64,000 nt of DNA from Enterococcus alishanensis (GCF_019218635.1 NZ_JAHUZB010000006.1:62001-126000); one strand, 5' to 3'. Shown: positions 53,857 to 63,912, counted from the first letter of the stretch. A program made the numbers and translations. The notes: generated by a model not told the origin, from the letters alone.

Positions 53857-55231
53857 CTTGATTATCTCCAATCTTTTCTTTTTTAATTTTTTTAATCCAA
53901 ATAATGGCTTCACCAAATATAATGAAGACAATTGCTCCGATGGTAATTGGGAGCTGTTGACTTAAAGATGCTGCGTCAAACTGTAGTGGTAAGGCGGTAA
54001 ATGCTAAAGAAATAATAATCATAATCATTGGTAACGCCACCAAAATTTTCAAGAAATTTTTTCCGCCACTGACTTTAAATGGTCGTGGTGCATCAGGATC
54101 AATTTGGCGTAATTTATAAAATGCTGGAAAAACTGGGATATAAGAAAGTAAAAACAAGACAACATTCAATGAGAAAAAGGCCCAGAATAAATCTTGATTA
54201 GGTAAAATCGGCGCAATTACAACAACTAAAGAAGCGACAATCCCATTCATCCAAGCAGCGCCTATAGGCATACCATTTTTCTCACTACGTTTTTTAAAGA
54301 CACTCGGCATATCACCATTTTCAGCAGCATAACAAGCTGTATTATTTACTCCTAATGACCAAGAAATCATATTGCCAAACAAAGTAAGTAGGAATAAGAA
54401 CGCCATGGCAATAATAAACCAGCCAGTTGTTGAACCAGTCAATAGCATGAAACTATCCATCAAACCACTGCTCGTTGAAATTTGGTCAGTAGGAATCGCC
54501 ACACCAATCCCAAAAGCGGAGAAAATATAAATCGCGGCAATGACTAGTCCAGCAGCAATAATCGATTGAGGAATTTGTTTCTTAGGGTTTTCCATATCGT
54601 CGGCAAAAGTTGTAATAACCTCAAAGCCCAATAAATTGAAAATAATAACTGAAATAAAGGACAAACTTTTTAAATCAAAACTTGGCAACAATGAACCTAA
54701 AGTAAATTCATTGGCCATTCCGCGGGTAAATGCTACATAAAGACCTAGTCCGCCAATCAAAAGAGCCAGCAACATCTTAATTACAGCTGCCCCATTTAAA
54801 ATCCAAATACTATCACTGACTGGATAAAAACTAATCCAAACAATCAGCCAAATAAAAATTAATTCGATAATAACCGCGCCGACAGTCGGAAATTGAACGA
54901 CGGTAATTGTCGATATTAAACCGGGACAAATAACCGCTAACGAAGCCAACCATAAAGGATAATTTATCCAGTAATACCACGATACCCGTGAGCCCCACCG
55001 ATGACCAAAAGCTTTCGTCACCCAATCATAAATGCCACCGTCACCAATATAAGTTGTTCCTAATTCAGATGCGATTAAGCCATAAGGTAATAAGAAAACT
55101 ACTAATAGAAAAATCCACCAGAAAAATTGTGAATTCCCGATTGCTGCTACCGGAGCTGCCGCTTCTGCCACAAAGACCACACAAATAACTGACAAAATGG
55201 CACTTAATAAACTAAATTTTTTCTTTTCCAT
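53810..55231 (-). CDS. aguD: Agmatine/putrescine antiporter
   Basis: 473 aa APC-superfamily transporter with about 12 helices. Seen: an early helix AEAAAPVAAIGNSQFFWWI, GGIYDWVTKAFGHRWGSRVS and FNLLGFEVITTFADDMENPK. Its place between aguB and aguA identifies the substrates as agmatine in, putrescine out. The C-terminal tail is basic and overlaps the aguA start. Confidence 0.92.
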   Translation of the reverse strand: MEKKKFSLLSAILSVICVVFVAEAAAPVAAIGNSQFFWWIFLLVVFLLPYGLIASELGTTYIGDGGIYDWVTKAFGHRWGSRVSWYYWINYPLWLASLAVICPGLISTITVVQFPTVGAVIIELIFIWLIVWISFYPVSDSIWILNGAAVIKMLLALLIGGLGLYVAFTRGMANEFTLGSLLPSFDLKSLSFISVIIFNLLGFEVITTFADDMENPKKQIPQSIIAAGLVIAAIYIFSAFGIGVAIPTDQISTSSGLMDSFMLLTGSTTGWFIIAMAFLFLLTLFGNMISWSLGVNNTACYAAENGDMPSVFKKRSEKNGMPIGAAWMNGIVASLVVVIAPILPNQDLFWAFFSLNVVLFLLSYIPVFPAFYKLRQIDPDAPRPFKVSGGKNFLKILVALPMIMIIISLAFTALPLQFDAASLSQQLPITIGAIVFIIFGEAIIWIKKIKKEKIGDNQDGKENCEINTEARRV

Positions 55232-55306
55232 GCTGTTTCATCCTCTCTGTTTGAGAGATGAAAGAGAAAATCTCAAAGGAGACTTTCTCTATCCACCCAC
55301 CAACGA

Positions 55307-56326
55307 TTAAAGTGGTTTGCCTAAGAATTTTTCAAGTTCAGCTTTTGCTTCAGCTTGCTTTGCAAGATCCACAGGATGATTGGCTGCATATTTGTCCATC
55401 AAATAAACTAAGATGCCACGAATTGAGGTCAAACGATTTTCAGCTTCATCAAAACAAATTGAGTTTGGTCCATCCATCACTTCATCAGTAACTTCTTCAC
55501 CACGAGTAGCTGGTAAACAGTGCATGAATTTCGCATTTTTTCCGGCTTTATCCATTAATTCTTGGTTGACTTGATATTTAGGATAGAAAACGTTCAGCCG
55601 TTCTTCTTCAGATAGTTCAGCTTCATATAAACCATACCAAACGTCAGTATATACAAAGTCTGCACCAACAATTGCTTCAACATCATCAGTCACAGTGAAG
55701 CTTCCGCCAGAGACATCGATATTTTTTTGTAATTTTTCTTTGTGATCTTCATTTAATTGGAAACCTTCTGGACCAAATTGGACAAAATCCATTCCCATTT
55801 TAGTAGCAATTAAACCTAGTGAGAAACAAACTTGCGTCGCATCTCCAATGAAGGCAACTTTGCAATCTTCAATTTTTTTACCAGCTGGTAAATGTTCAAT
55901 CATTGTTGTTAAATCACCAATTTCTTGGGTTGGGTGATTGTAATCTGACATCCCGTTAATTACTGGAATAGTTGCATGAGTGGCTAAGTCGTTCACACTA
56001 TGATGACGTTCCACCCGAGCCATTAAGATGTCTACTAAACGAGATAATACACGACTTGTATCTTCAATTGTTTCGTGCCCACCTAATTGAATTTGACCTG
56101 GTGCTAAATATTCTGCATGTCCACCTAATTGTTCCATGGCTGTTTCAAAAGAAACTCGTGTTCTAGTAGAAGATTGTTGGAAAATCATACCTAATGATTT
56201 ATTTTTTAATAATTGTGGATAGAAGCCGTTTTTGATGCTCTGTTTAATATTCAAGGATAAATCAACAATGTATGAAATCTCTTCCTTAGTGTAATCCTCT
56301 GTAGTGATAAAATCTTTTGTACTCAT
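55307..56326 (-). CDS. aguB: Putrescine carbamoyltransferase
   Basis: 339 aa, ornithine/aspartate transcarbamylase family. Seen: the carbamoyl-phosphate loop [21 protein letters not shown], a second-substrate region [20 protein letters not shown] and a long C-terminal helix. In this operon context the enzyme phosphorolyses N-carbamoylputrescine to putrescine and carbamoyl phosphate. First gene of the operon; AGGAGG before the ATG. Confidence 0.94.
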   Translation of the reverse strand: MSTKDFITTEDYTKEEISYIVDLSLNIKQSIKNGFYPQLLKNKSLGMIFQQSSTRTRVSFETAMEQLGGHAEYLAPGQIQLGGHETIEDTSRVLSRLVDILMARVERHHSVNDLATHATIPVINGMSDYNHPTQEIGDLTTMIEHLPAGKKIEDCKVAFIGDATQVCFSLGLIATKMGMDFVQFGPEGFQLNEDHKEKLQKNIDVSGGSFTVTDDVEAIVGADFVYTDVWYGLYEAELSEEERLNVFYPKYQVNQELMDKAGKNAKFMHCLPATRGEEVTDEVMDGPNSICFDEAENRLTSIRGILVYLMDKYAANHPVDLAKQAEAKAELEKFLGKPL

Positions 56327-56724
56327 GGTGGTTCCTCCTAGTTATTTTTTTGTTCGCCTTTTCAATTTTGCTTTCCTTATTGGATAGAAAATATTTCACT
56401 TGTTCTACTTAATAGAAAGTAATTTGTTGAATCGAAGAAAAGCTAAATTAAAACTTCAAACTTATTTTTCTGACACCGTGAATTTACCAATTTTTGAAAA
56501 GGTTTACACTAAACTTAGAGTTGTAATCGTTTACAAATTTTGAGAAAGCTGTCTGATCAACTGTTTTGCTCAACATAAAAACCCTTGATTTATCAAGGGT
56601 TTAGAAAAGTTTAGATGAAAGTTTAAGTGATTATTTCAATTTCCAGAAAAAAAAATGTTATACTGACTGTGCTGTCATACAGAACAAGTATATTTCTTTA
56701 TGATGCAATGAAAGGGTTTTTCTT
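56327..56724. promoter_or_regulatory. Divergent aguB/aguR control region with cre site
   Basis: About 400 bp. TGTAATCGTTTACA at 56522-56535 fits every position of the cre consensus TGWAANCGNTNWCA, so CcpA repression is likely. A hairpin at 56577-56602 (ACCCTTGA / TCAAGGGT) has a T-run on the minus strand and would stop antisense transcripts before aguB. Extended -10 TGTTATACT at 56656-56664 should be the aguR promoter. AguR-binding sites upstream of aguB are not evident to me. Confidence 0.7.
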
Positions 56725-57663
56725 ATGATTGCTATTTTTATTTACAATATCTTTTTGATTTTGCTTTATGCTTTTTCTCTGTCGATTGTCGGGCTCGATA
56801 ATTACAAAGAAAAGAAACCAATTTTTGCCGCACTCGGCTTACTCCTAACTTTTTTTATTTTGGATAATGTCATTATTTACATGACGGAGTTTATTAATAG
56901 CTTTGCTCATTTTTATGACCAATTATTTTTAGTCGTTCCGATTATTAAAGCAGCCATTTATCTGGTGAATAATTATTGTTGTATCTGGATTGTGAATATC
57001 ATTAGCGATCAAAAATTTAAAAAGTCTCAAATGACTATTTTGATTGGATTAGCATTGTGGATGCTACTTACACCAATGCTCCCTGCCTCAGCGCTATCTG
57101 TTTGGCTTTTTTACTTGCCTAATCAGTTATTCTTAATTTACATCGGTATTACCGCTTGGCGTCAATTTAAAAGACAAACTGACAATGACACGGCCCGTTA
57201 CTATCTTCAGCGGATTGCTCTTTTATGTATCATCGCTGGTATCATCATCCTAGTTGAAGACACTTATGTAATTTTCAATGTTGATCAATACAGTTCACTA
57301 ACCTTGAAAATTTTTAATCGGAATTTTTCTGAAGACCTTTTCTCGATTGCTGCCTGTTTTTTCATCTTACAATATAGTTTGAAGATTTTCTTGGCAAAAC
57401 CAACTGTAATAGAAGTAGCCGTTCCTACAAGCAAAAACCCTAAATTGCTCGCTAATTTCAGCGAACATTACCAATTTACCCAACGAGAAACTGAAATTTT
57501 CGAACTGTTATTATCTGGGAAATCCAATCAAGAAATTGCCGATGTGCTCTTTTTATCGATCGGAACCGTGAAGACGCACGTTCATAATATTTTTATAAAG
57601 CTTGATATTAATCGTCGTAATCAAATTGACGGTGTCTATCAAAAATTTATCGAAAACAGCTAG
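56725..57663 (+). CDS. aguR: LuxR-type membrane-bound activator of the agu operon
   Basis: 312 aa. The first 220 residues contain about seven membrane helices; the C-terminal 65 residues are a LuxR helix-turn-helix (TQRETEIFELLLSGKSNQEI, ADVLFLSIGTVKTHVHNI). Known AguR proteins are one-component, membrane-embedded activators that respond to agmatine. Divergent position to aguB fits. ATG follows AAAGGG. Confidence 0.9.
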   Translation: MIAIFIYNIFLILLYAFSLSIVGLDNYKEKKPIFAALGLLLTFFILDNVIIYMTEFINSFAHFYDQLFLVVPIIKAAIYLVNNYCCIWIVNIISDQKFKKSQMTILIGLALWMLLTPMLPASALSVWLFYLPNQLFLIYIGITAWRQFKRQTDNDTARYYLQRIALLCIIAGIIILVEDTYVIFNVDQYSSLTLKIFNRNFSEDLFSIAACFFILQYSLKIFLAKPTVIEVAVPTSKNPKLLANFSEHYQFTQRETEIFELLLSGKSNQEIADVLFLSIGTVKTHVHNIFIKLDINRRNQIDGVYQKFIENS

Positions 57664-57678
57664 ACTGAAATAAGAGTC

Positions 57679-57865
57679 TGTACCGACCCAAAAAAGTTAG
57701 ACCAAAAATCTAACTTTCAGTGGCTCCTTAATTTTCATACAAAGTGCGCCATTGTGTGATTGTTTCTGTGGAAACTTGTACTTCTTTATCTACTCCCTTC
57801 AACCTGATTTCAATTCTAAGATACCCTTCAAAAATTCTTAGACATTCTTATTTACTGAGTTTCAT
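57679..57865 (-). pseudogene. Relic of an IS3-family (IS150-group) insertion sequence
   Basis: Terminal sequence TGTACCGACCCAAAAAAG (from 57679) with a hairpin AAAGTTAGA / TCTAACTTT (57693-57717) is typical of IS150-type ends. On the minus strand, a decayed OrfA N terminus remains from 57865 to 57728: MKLSK, stop, then RIFEGYLRIE...VQVSTETITQWRTLYEN. The HTH pattern fits OrfA. The element has lost almost all of its interior and is inactive. Confidence 0.6.
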
Positions 57866-58136
57866 CCTTCTTTCCCCATAACAAATACCCCTACCTAGGC
57901 CTTAATTATTTCCTTGTCCTAGCTAGGGGCAGTATAGCATTCTCTATCGTGCTAAATTTTTCAATTATTCTCCACCAACACTACTTGGCGAAAGTCTGTT
58001 TTTTACAGTTGACCCATCTAATCAATAATCTCTTTATCTTTATGACCTGACCCTATGACAAATTACACTTTTTAGTAATCTATCGTTTAGTTAGTTCAAA
58101 TCTGTTTTAACTATTGTCAAAGTCAATCAAATTTTT
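57866..58136. other. 271-bp non-coding region with inverted repeat
   Basis: Contains CCCCTACCTAGG (57888-57899) and CCTAGCTAGGGG (57918-57929), an 11-of-12 inverted repeat with an 18-base spacer, without a clear T-run. It could be a weak terminator for the AroM transcript or a regulatory site. No gene seen. Confidence 0.4.
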
Positions 58137-58820
58137 TTAAACAGTCATGCTTTTTAAGACACTAATAATCAACTCATTAGCCAGCAGTGCTAAAACCTGG
58201 CTGTCGCCAAAGATTTTTTTCTTAATCTCCTGAGAGTAACCCATACAATCTAAAATAACTAAAGAGCAGCCTGCTTGTTCAAAATAATTTCTAGCAGCAG
58301 CCACTTTTTCTTCAGTTATTTTCTCATACGGAGACAAACTGAAATAAACTACCCTCGGAATCTTTTGATATTTCTGAGCAATGTCATTTTGTTGTTCAGG
58401 TAATGGTAATAGCACACCTAAAGAGTAGTTGCCACCGTTTATTTTTTGAAGAAAGGCAGTAATGATTCCGTCAGGCTCAATCAATAAACTTTTTTTTGTT
58501 TTTAAATTAGTGAAAGATCCCGTGCATAGCAAATAGATAAGCTGGCATCCTTGAGCTTCTGCAAAGTCAATTTTATTTTGCAACAAAGGAGCAATTTTGT
58601 TTTTCGCCAATTTAACACCCATGCCATTTTTCAGTCTCGATGTCAAAACTTCATGGTGTACAGAAGTTGGTGCTAATTCTTCAATAGCAGCTGCAGATAA
58701 GCCGTCTAAAACTCCTATATGCAAAATTGCTTCTTGAGGAAAATGATTATAAATACTCGGAAGCACATCTTCTCGTGGTGCTTGTCCAATCGTGATTACT
58801 GCTAGTTGTAGCTTTGTCAT
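58137..58820 (-). CDS. AroM-family protein
   Basis: 227 aa. Seen: the AroM start LQLAVITIGQAPREDVLPSI, YLLCTGSFTNLKTKK, GVLLPLPEQQ and LVILDCMGYSQEIKKKI. AroM proteins resemble Asp/Glu racemase-like folds but have no established reaction. Its start overlaps the DUF1177 gene by 4 bp (ATGA), so the two act together; both lie beside peptide-degradation genes. Confidence 0.88.
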   Translation of the reverse strand: MTKLQLAVITIGQAPREDVLPSIYNHFPQEAILHIGVLDGLSAAAIEELAPTSVHHEVLTSRLKNGMGVKLAKNKIAPLLQNKIDFAEAQGCQLIYLLCTGSFTNLKTKKSLLIEPDGIITAFLQKINGGNYSLGVLLPLPEQQNDIAQKYQKIPRVVYFSLSPYEKITEEKVAAARNYFEQAGCSLVILDCMGYSQEIKKKIFGDSQVLALLANELIISVLKSMTV

Positions 58821-59761
58821 TGTACGGGAGTCTTTCCTAAAGTTTGAAGAATCTTAAAGTCCCCATACAAATTTTGTAGATGTTCAAATTCTTGAGCATC
58901 ATAAAACAAGCTATCTACCTGAGGAAATTCTTTAGCCACTTCTATAACAAAACGTACCGCCTCAGCAATATCTATTTCATGGCTAGCCCCAGTTCCACAA
59001 CCGGGAACCGCGCTCTCGGTTGTAATGGCTACTCCGACTACTGGAGCATCCGTTGCTACAGCTGGTTGCAAAATTGAATTAATATGATAGACATCATTTC
59101 CATACGGTGTGATATCTTGAGTAGTAACTGGAAAAGTATGTGCTCCAACACCAGAAGTCATTTCTAAAATTCTAATCAAATCATTACTTACTTTTAGAAT
59201 ATACCCCTCTTTAATTGTTGGTGAGATGGCAATACCTTTATGATTAATTAAATTATTACCCTTTGTGGTATCAATTGATAGAATAGCTGCCATTTCTTCA
59301 TCGACTTCATGTTGGTTCATAGTTAAGATATCTACAGGAGATCCCATAAAATCAACTGGTTCATGAGGCTCAGTTGGAGCATCAGGGCAAATGTGGGTAG
59401 CAATTACCACATCTTCTAGCAAAATGTCCCCCTTGCTTTGCATATCACATAATTTGAGTGCTGTTGCAATCGCTGCCACTGCTCCATCTGCATCTGAAAC
59501 CATCCCGATTCGGTTAGGTCTTGCACCAATCCCTCCTAAACGTCCAACAATTCCTAGAGTTGGATACTCTCCTTTTTCTATTCTTCCGGCACTTCCAGGA
59601 ATCGTGATGCGAATAAATTCAGTAAACCCTTCATCGCCTTTGACCCTTTCTACCTCGACTTTAACTTTTGGATATTCTGTAAATAAATCTGCGACACTTG
59701 ATCCTGTCACATAAGCTGAATCAATGACATCAATCGCTGTCATAACCTGTTTCAATCCCAT
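58817..59761 (-). CDS. DUF1177-domain protein
   Basis: 314 aa. Seen: MGLKQVMTAIDVIDSAYVTG, IGMVSDADGAVAAIATALKL, IATHICPDAPTEPHEPVDFMG with possible metal ligands (H, C, D, H), GVGAHTFPVTTQDITPYGN and GCGTGASHEIDIAEAVRFV. DUF1177 proteins are uncharacterised; conserved H/D/E residues suggest a metallohydrolase-like enzyme. The partner AroM gene overlaps it. The IclR gene is divergent. Function unknown. Confidence 0.85.
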   Translation of the reverse strand: MGLKQVMTAIDVIDSAYVTGSSVADLFTEYPKVKVEVERVKGDEGFTEFIRITIPGSAGRIEKGEYPTLGIVGRLGGIGARPNRIGMVSDADGAVAAIATALKLCDMQSKGDILLEDVVIATHICPDAPTEPHEPVDFMGSPVDILTMNQHEVDEEMAAILSIDTTKGNNLINHKGIAISPTIKEGYILKVSNDLIRILEMTSGVGAHTFPVTTQDITPYGNDVYHINSILQPAVATDAPVVGVAITTESAVPGCGTGASHEIDIAEAVRFVIEVAKEFPQVDSLFYDAQEFEHLQNLYGDFKILQTLGKTPVQ

Positions 59762-59785
59762 TAAAAATCCCCCATTTTTTATATC

Positions 59786-59854
59786 ATTATAATGAATTAG
59801 TAATACCCGTTAAAAAAAATCTCCGTTGACAGAAAGTCAGCCATCCGCTAATCT
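59786..59854. promoter_or_regulatory. Divergent promoters for DUF1177-aroM and the IclR gene
   Basis: Minus strand: -35 TTAACG (59808-59813), 16 bases, -10 TATAAT (59786-59791). Plus strand: -35 TTGACA (59826-59831), 17 bases, -10 TAATCT (59849-59854). The two cores are only about 12 bp apart, so one bound IclR protein could control both. Confidence 0.7.
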
Positions 59855-59876
59855 AAGAAATATAGAGGAGACTGGT

Positions 59877-60674
59877 ATGTTAAAAACGCTCAATCAATCA
59901 CTACAAGTTTTAAATCTTTTTAGTAAAGAAAAGCAACAATGGTCTGTACGAGAAATTGCCGATAAGCTAGCGATGAATCAAACAGCCATTTATAGAATTT
60001 TAGAAACTTTTGTGCAAAATCATTACTTAGTTAAAGATGAGAAAAAAAAACAATATGAAGTTGGACCAGCATTGGCACTGTTTAGTTACCTAGCCTATGA
60101 CAAATACAATGTTGTCACTCTAGTCCAACCTTTTTTATACAATTTAATGAAAGAAACTGGTGAATCCGTTTATTTTGTCAAAAGGAACCATTTAGAAGCC
60201 ACCACCATTGACGCTTTCGAACCAGAAAACAAAGTCAGCTTTGCAGTTTCTTTAAATAAATCAATGCCCTTATACTCTGGTGCTTCCTACTGGGCAATTC
60301 TTGCTTACATGGATCCCGTTTTAATTGAGGAAGTGTTAGAAACACCTTCTTATGCTGTGCGGGAACCAGAGAAACTGACAAGAAAAGAATTGGAAAAGCA
60401 GCTTGCCTCTACTCGTGAACGTGGCTGGTGTGTTAGCCGCGAAATTGTGACTTTAGATGTAGTGGCAATTGCAGCACCAATCTTTGTCAATAATGAAATT
60501 ATTGGCTCTTTAGCAATTGCCAAACCAATCTATCGGACACAAGATTCTGATATTGAGCCTTTAGGCCAGTTGGTTAAAATGACCGCCAACCAAATTTCGG
60601 CACTGTTGTCAGAAAATAATTTGAATTTAAATTCCTATCGGTTTTTTAAAGAAAAAACTGAAGGTCTTAATTAG
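59877..60674 (+). CDS. IclR-family transcriptional regulator
   Basis: 265 aa. Seen: N-terminal winged HTH (LKTLNQSLQVLNLFSKEKQQ, WSVREIADKLAMNQTAIYRI) and a C-terminal GAF-like effector domain (ESVYFVKRNHLEATTIDAFE, MPLYSGASYWAILAYM, GWCVSREIVTLDVVAIAAPI). Probably controls the divergent DUF1177-aroM genes and perhaps the convergent peptidase operon; its ligand is unknown. ATG 59877 after GAGGAG; the upstream frame extension lies inside the promoter. Its end overlaps the S9 peptidase gene by 8 bp, tail to tail. Confidence 0.88.
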   Translation: MLKTLNQSLQVLNLFSKEKQQWSVREIADKLAMNQTAIYRILETFVQNHYLVKDEKKKQYEVGPALALFSYLAYDKYNVVTLVQPFLYNLMKETGESVYFVKRNHLEATTIDAFEPENKVSFAVSLNKSMPLYSGASYWAILAYMDPVLIEEVLETPSYAVREPEKLTRKELEKQLASTRERGWCVSREIVTLDVVAIAAPIFVNNEIIGSLAIAKPIYRTQDSDIEPLGQLVKMTANQISALLSENNLNLNSYRFFKEKTEGLN

Positions 60675-62625
60675 TTATATCGTCATGTTGTTTAAACCAA
60701 GCCATCATTTCTTTTAGACGAATCAAGCGAAAAGCTGGTTTACCCGTACGGGAGAGCTCATGATTAGAGTTAGGGAAGCGAATAAATTTTGCTTCCTTTT
60801 TTTGATATTTTAAAGCCCGATACCATTGCTCTGCTTGTTCCATAGGGCAACGATAGTCTTCTTCCCCATGCATCACTAAGACTGGCGTTTCAACTTGACC
60901 TACATAAGCCAAAGGCGATTTTTCCCATAGCTTTGCTGGTTTAATAATATCCGCTGCATTTTCCTCTACGAAAAAATAATACCCAATGTCACTCGTACCA
61001 ATCATACTTACAAAATTCGACATGGAGCGCTGGGTGATTGCAGCCTTGAAACGATTAGTCTGGGTCACTATCCAATTGACCATAAATCCTCCATAACTAC
61101 CTCCCGTCACAAAAAGTCGGTTTTCATCAATCTCTGGCTCTTTTGCTAATACATGATCTAGTGCAGTCATAATATCGGAATAGTCCTCTTCTCCATATTT
61201 TCCCACAACACCTTTTAGATGGTCCTGCCCATACCCAAAGCTACCTCGGGGATTCAACAGTAAGACAAAATAACCAGCTGCCGCCATTTGTTGGATTTCA
61301 TGATGAAACGTTTCTCCGTGCATAGTATAGGGTCCGCCATGGATATTAACAATTAAAGGTGCCCCCACCTGTTTTGTTTTTTCTAAAGGCCGAACCAAAT
61401 AACCAGGGATTCTCCCACCGTCGTTAGCTTTCGCTTCAATTTTTTGATAAACAGCAAACTGTTTTTCTTCCTCAAAGGATTGATTAGGGTTCAGCCATTT
61501 CGTGATTTTTCTTGTCTCTAAATCCAAAACCAATAGTTGCGAAGTTGAATCTGGAGCACTACAACAGAGTAACGCTTTAGGTTTAGTAGGATGGAGGGTA
61601 AAATCATAGACATGAGGTCCCACTTCAGGATAACTCTCAAAATCTCCTTCTAAGCTAAAACAATATAAACTGACTTTACCTTCAATTGAAATCAATGTAA
61701 AAAAGGCTTTGAGGGGGTTAGACCATTGCAATAAAGAGTTGTTAGTCGTTGGCTTACAATCACTAACTGCAAAATCGCTAACCTGAACATCCAACTTCTT
61801 TGAAAGACTGGTCATTTGTTGCGTCCGTAAATCAATCACAGATAAGCCGAGTTGATTGCTAGTATGATAACTAATAGGAGTGCCGATAGTGCCCACATAG
61901 CGTCCCCCTTCAGAAATGGCAGCCTCACCGAACATACCTTTTTTTGCAGAGGCGGATAACCAGTCTTCTGATTTAGTTCCTAGATTCATCCGAAACAAGC
62001 CTGAATCTTGATTAAAAGAATCTTCTAAGAGAAAACGCTCATAAAATAAATATTGTCCGTCATTAGAAACCGTCATTATCTTATGCAAGCCATAACCTAA
62101 AGAACAAGCTGTAATCTCTTCCGTCTCAAAATTATCCAGCTTTCCCTGACAGATTACATTTTTTTGTTCATCATCAAGTAATCCTTGACCATTGCTTATG
62201 TAATCAATTTTTTCTGTGATAAATACCTCAGATGAGTTTTCATTTTTCCTAGTGGTTGAATAGAAGAAATGAAGATTATCTGGATGCCAAATAATTTGCT
62301 GCAGTCCTTGTTTTTCAGCTGAAACTTGTTTTATTTCTCCTGTTGCTAACGTATAAAGATATGCTTGATTCTTTCCAGTTTCATCTGATAAAAATAAAAA
62401 AGAACTTCCTTCACGATTCCACAAAGGACTAGTATTTTTCCCACCATGAATCAGACACTCCTTAGTCTTTTCAAGGCTATTGTATAAATAAATTGAAGAA
62501 TAATACTCCTGAGTCTTTTCAACAATGCCATTTTCCACATATAGCACCGAATCTCCTTGTGGCTGATAGACAGGGGTGCTGATAGTTTTTAAACACAACA
62601 AATCAGAAATTTCAATTAAACTCAT
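60667..62625 (-). CDS. S9-family prolyl oligopeptidase (acylaminoacyl-peptidase type)
   Basis: 652 aa. N-terminal two thirds form a WD/TolB-like beta propeller (repeated motifs such as SPLWNREGSSFLFLSDETGK); the C-terminal alpha/beta hydrolase has the oxyanion region NIHGGPYTMHGE, nucleophile elbow VTGGSYGGFMVNW, acid in MHGEEDYRCP and His in PNSNHELSR. It would remove N-terminal residues from short, possibly modified peptides in the cytoplasm. It overlaps the M20 gene by 14 bp. Confidence 0.92.
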   Translation of the reverse strand: MSLIEISDLLCLKTISTPVYQPQGDSVLYVENGIVEKTQEYYSSIYLYNSLEKTKECLIHGGKNTSPLWNREGSSFLFLSDETGKNQAYLYTLATGEIKQVSAEKQGLQQIIWHPDNLHFFYSTTRKNENSSEVFITEKIDYISNGQGLLDDEQKNVICQGKLDNFETEEITACSLGYGLHKIMTVSNDGQYLFYERFLLEDSFNQDSGLFRMNLGTKSEDWLSASAKKGMFGEAAISEGGRYVGTIGTPISYHTSNQLGLSVIDLRTQQMTSLSKKLDVQVSDFAVSDCKPTTNNSLLQWSNPLKAFFTLISIEGKVSLYCFSLEGDFESYPEVGPHVYDFTLHPTKPKALLCCSAPDSTSQLLVLDLETRKITKWLNPNQSFEEEKQFAVYQKIEAKANDGGRIPGYLVRPLEKTKQVGAPLIVNIHGGPYTMHGETFHHEIQQMAAAGYFVLLLNPRGSFGYGQDHLKGVVGKYGEEDYSDIMTALDHVLAKEPEIDENRLFVTGGSYGGFMVNWIVTQTNRFKAAITQRSMSNFVSMIGTSDIGYYFFVEENAADIIKPAKLWEKSPLAYVGQVETPVLVMHGEEDYRCPMEQAEQWYRALKYQKKEAKFIRFPNSNHELSRTGKPAFRLIRLKEMMAWFKQHDDITN

Positions 62626-63886
62626 TTTTACCCCCGTTTACTTTATTAAAATAATCAACAGCAGCCAAAGTATAGACCTTACCACAATTAATAATTTGTT
62701 CGATTTTTACTTTTTCATTAAAGCCATGAATTGTTTCCAACTCGGCTGGTCCATATTGTAAAACTGGAATCTGATGTTCTCTAAAATGGCGAGCATCGCT
62801 GCAAGCCCACTGTAAAACTCCGTATGCTGTTTCATCTAAAACCTCTGTTATATTTTCAACGATTGCTTGGCAAATTGGATCCTCTGCCGGAGTAAAATTA
62901 GCGGAACTTTTGAAGCCAAAACTTTCAATTTGATAATCAATATCAAGCTGATCTAGCATTTGTCTTACCCTAGTCATAACTTCTTCATTGGTGATGCCAA
63001 AAGGCAAACGGCAATCTATCGCTACCACACATTTATCTGCAACGACATTAGCGCTAGTTCCTCCATGAATCGTTCCAATATTACAAGTAATTTTCTCAAA
63101 AACACCGCGAGTCTCTGAGCGTTCATTCAGCTCCAAATAACGATTAGAAACATTTAACAGCTCAATTAAATCATCTGGTGGTGTAATCTCCCAGTTAGTA
63201 ACTTGACAGATTTTTTCAATGGCTTTGACTGCATCAAAAATAGCACTGCGTCCAAGAAAAGGTGATAAGCTACCATGTCCAGGAATACCATTCACAGTTA
63301 ACTTGAACCAACAAGAGCCTTTTTGACCAATTGTCGGATTTAACTCACTGGAGGGTTCAGCAATCAAACAACCATCTCCTTTGACTAAGCCTTGATCTAA
63401 GAGCCACGGAACACCAAAATCTCCGCCACTCTCCTCATCAGGAACGATAGCCAAAACAAGCTTCCCAGCTAAAGGAACTTCATAGCGTTTTAGCAAAACC
63501 ATTGAAAAAATTAAACCTGCTAATCCGGCCTTCATGTCACTAGCACCTCGACCTAGCATATAACCTTCTTTAATCTCTCCAGAAAAAGGTGAAAAATCCC
63601 ATTTTTCAAGATCACCCACTGGCACTGTATCAGAATGCCCACAATAAATCAGTGTTTTCCCATTTTCTGGTCCTATTGAAGCCAAGATATTAAAGCGTTT
63701 TGGATCCGGCTCATAAGTCTTAACAGGAATCTGATTTTTCTCTAAATAACCCACAATAAATTTAGTAATTTCTGTGGTATCACCTAATGGATTCTCACTA
63801 GGGATTTGCAACAGCTTGGCAGTTAAATCTAATAATTCTGCCTGATTTTCTTCTACCAAATTACTTAATTTTCGTTTATCAAACAT
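62612..63886 (-). CDS. M20-family deacylase/dipeptidase (ArgE/DapE type)
   Basis: 424 aa zinc hydrolase. Seen: YCGHSDTVPVGD with metal His/Asp, GRGASDMKAGLAGLIF, VPDEESGGDFGVPW (catalytic Glu pair), the dimerisation domain from about 190 and a C-terminal HGFNEKV ligand. It releases an acyl or amino-acid group from an amide. Translationally coupled to the S9 peptidase downstream. ATG after AAGGAGAAGG. Substrate cannot be deduced. Confidence 0.9.
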   Translation of the reverse strand: MFDKRKLSNLVEENQAELLDLTAKLLQIPSENPLGDTTEITKFIVGYLEKNQIPVKTYEPDPKRFNILASIGPENGKTLIYCGHSDTVPVGDLEKWDFSPFSGEIKEGYMLGRGASDMKAGLAGLIFSMVLLKRYEVPLAGKLVLAIVPDEESGGDFGVPWLLDQGLVKGDGCLIAEPSSELNPTIGQKGSCWFKLTVNGIPGHGSLSPFLGRSAIFDAVKAIEKICQVTNWEITPPDDLIELLNVSNRYLELNERSETRGVFEKITCNIGTIHGGTSANVVADKCVVAIDCRLPFGITNEEVMTRVRQMLDQLDIDYQIESFGFKSSANFTPAEDPICQAIVENITEVLDETAYGVLQWACSDARHFREHQIPVLQYGPAELETIHGFNEKVKIEQIINCGKVYTLAAVDYFNKVNGGKNEFN

Positions 63887-63912
63887 GTTATCCTTCTCCT
63901 TATTTGATTAAT

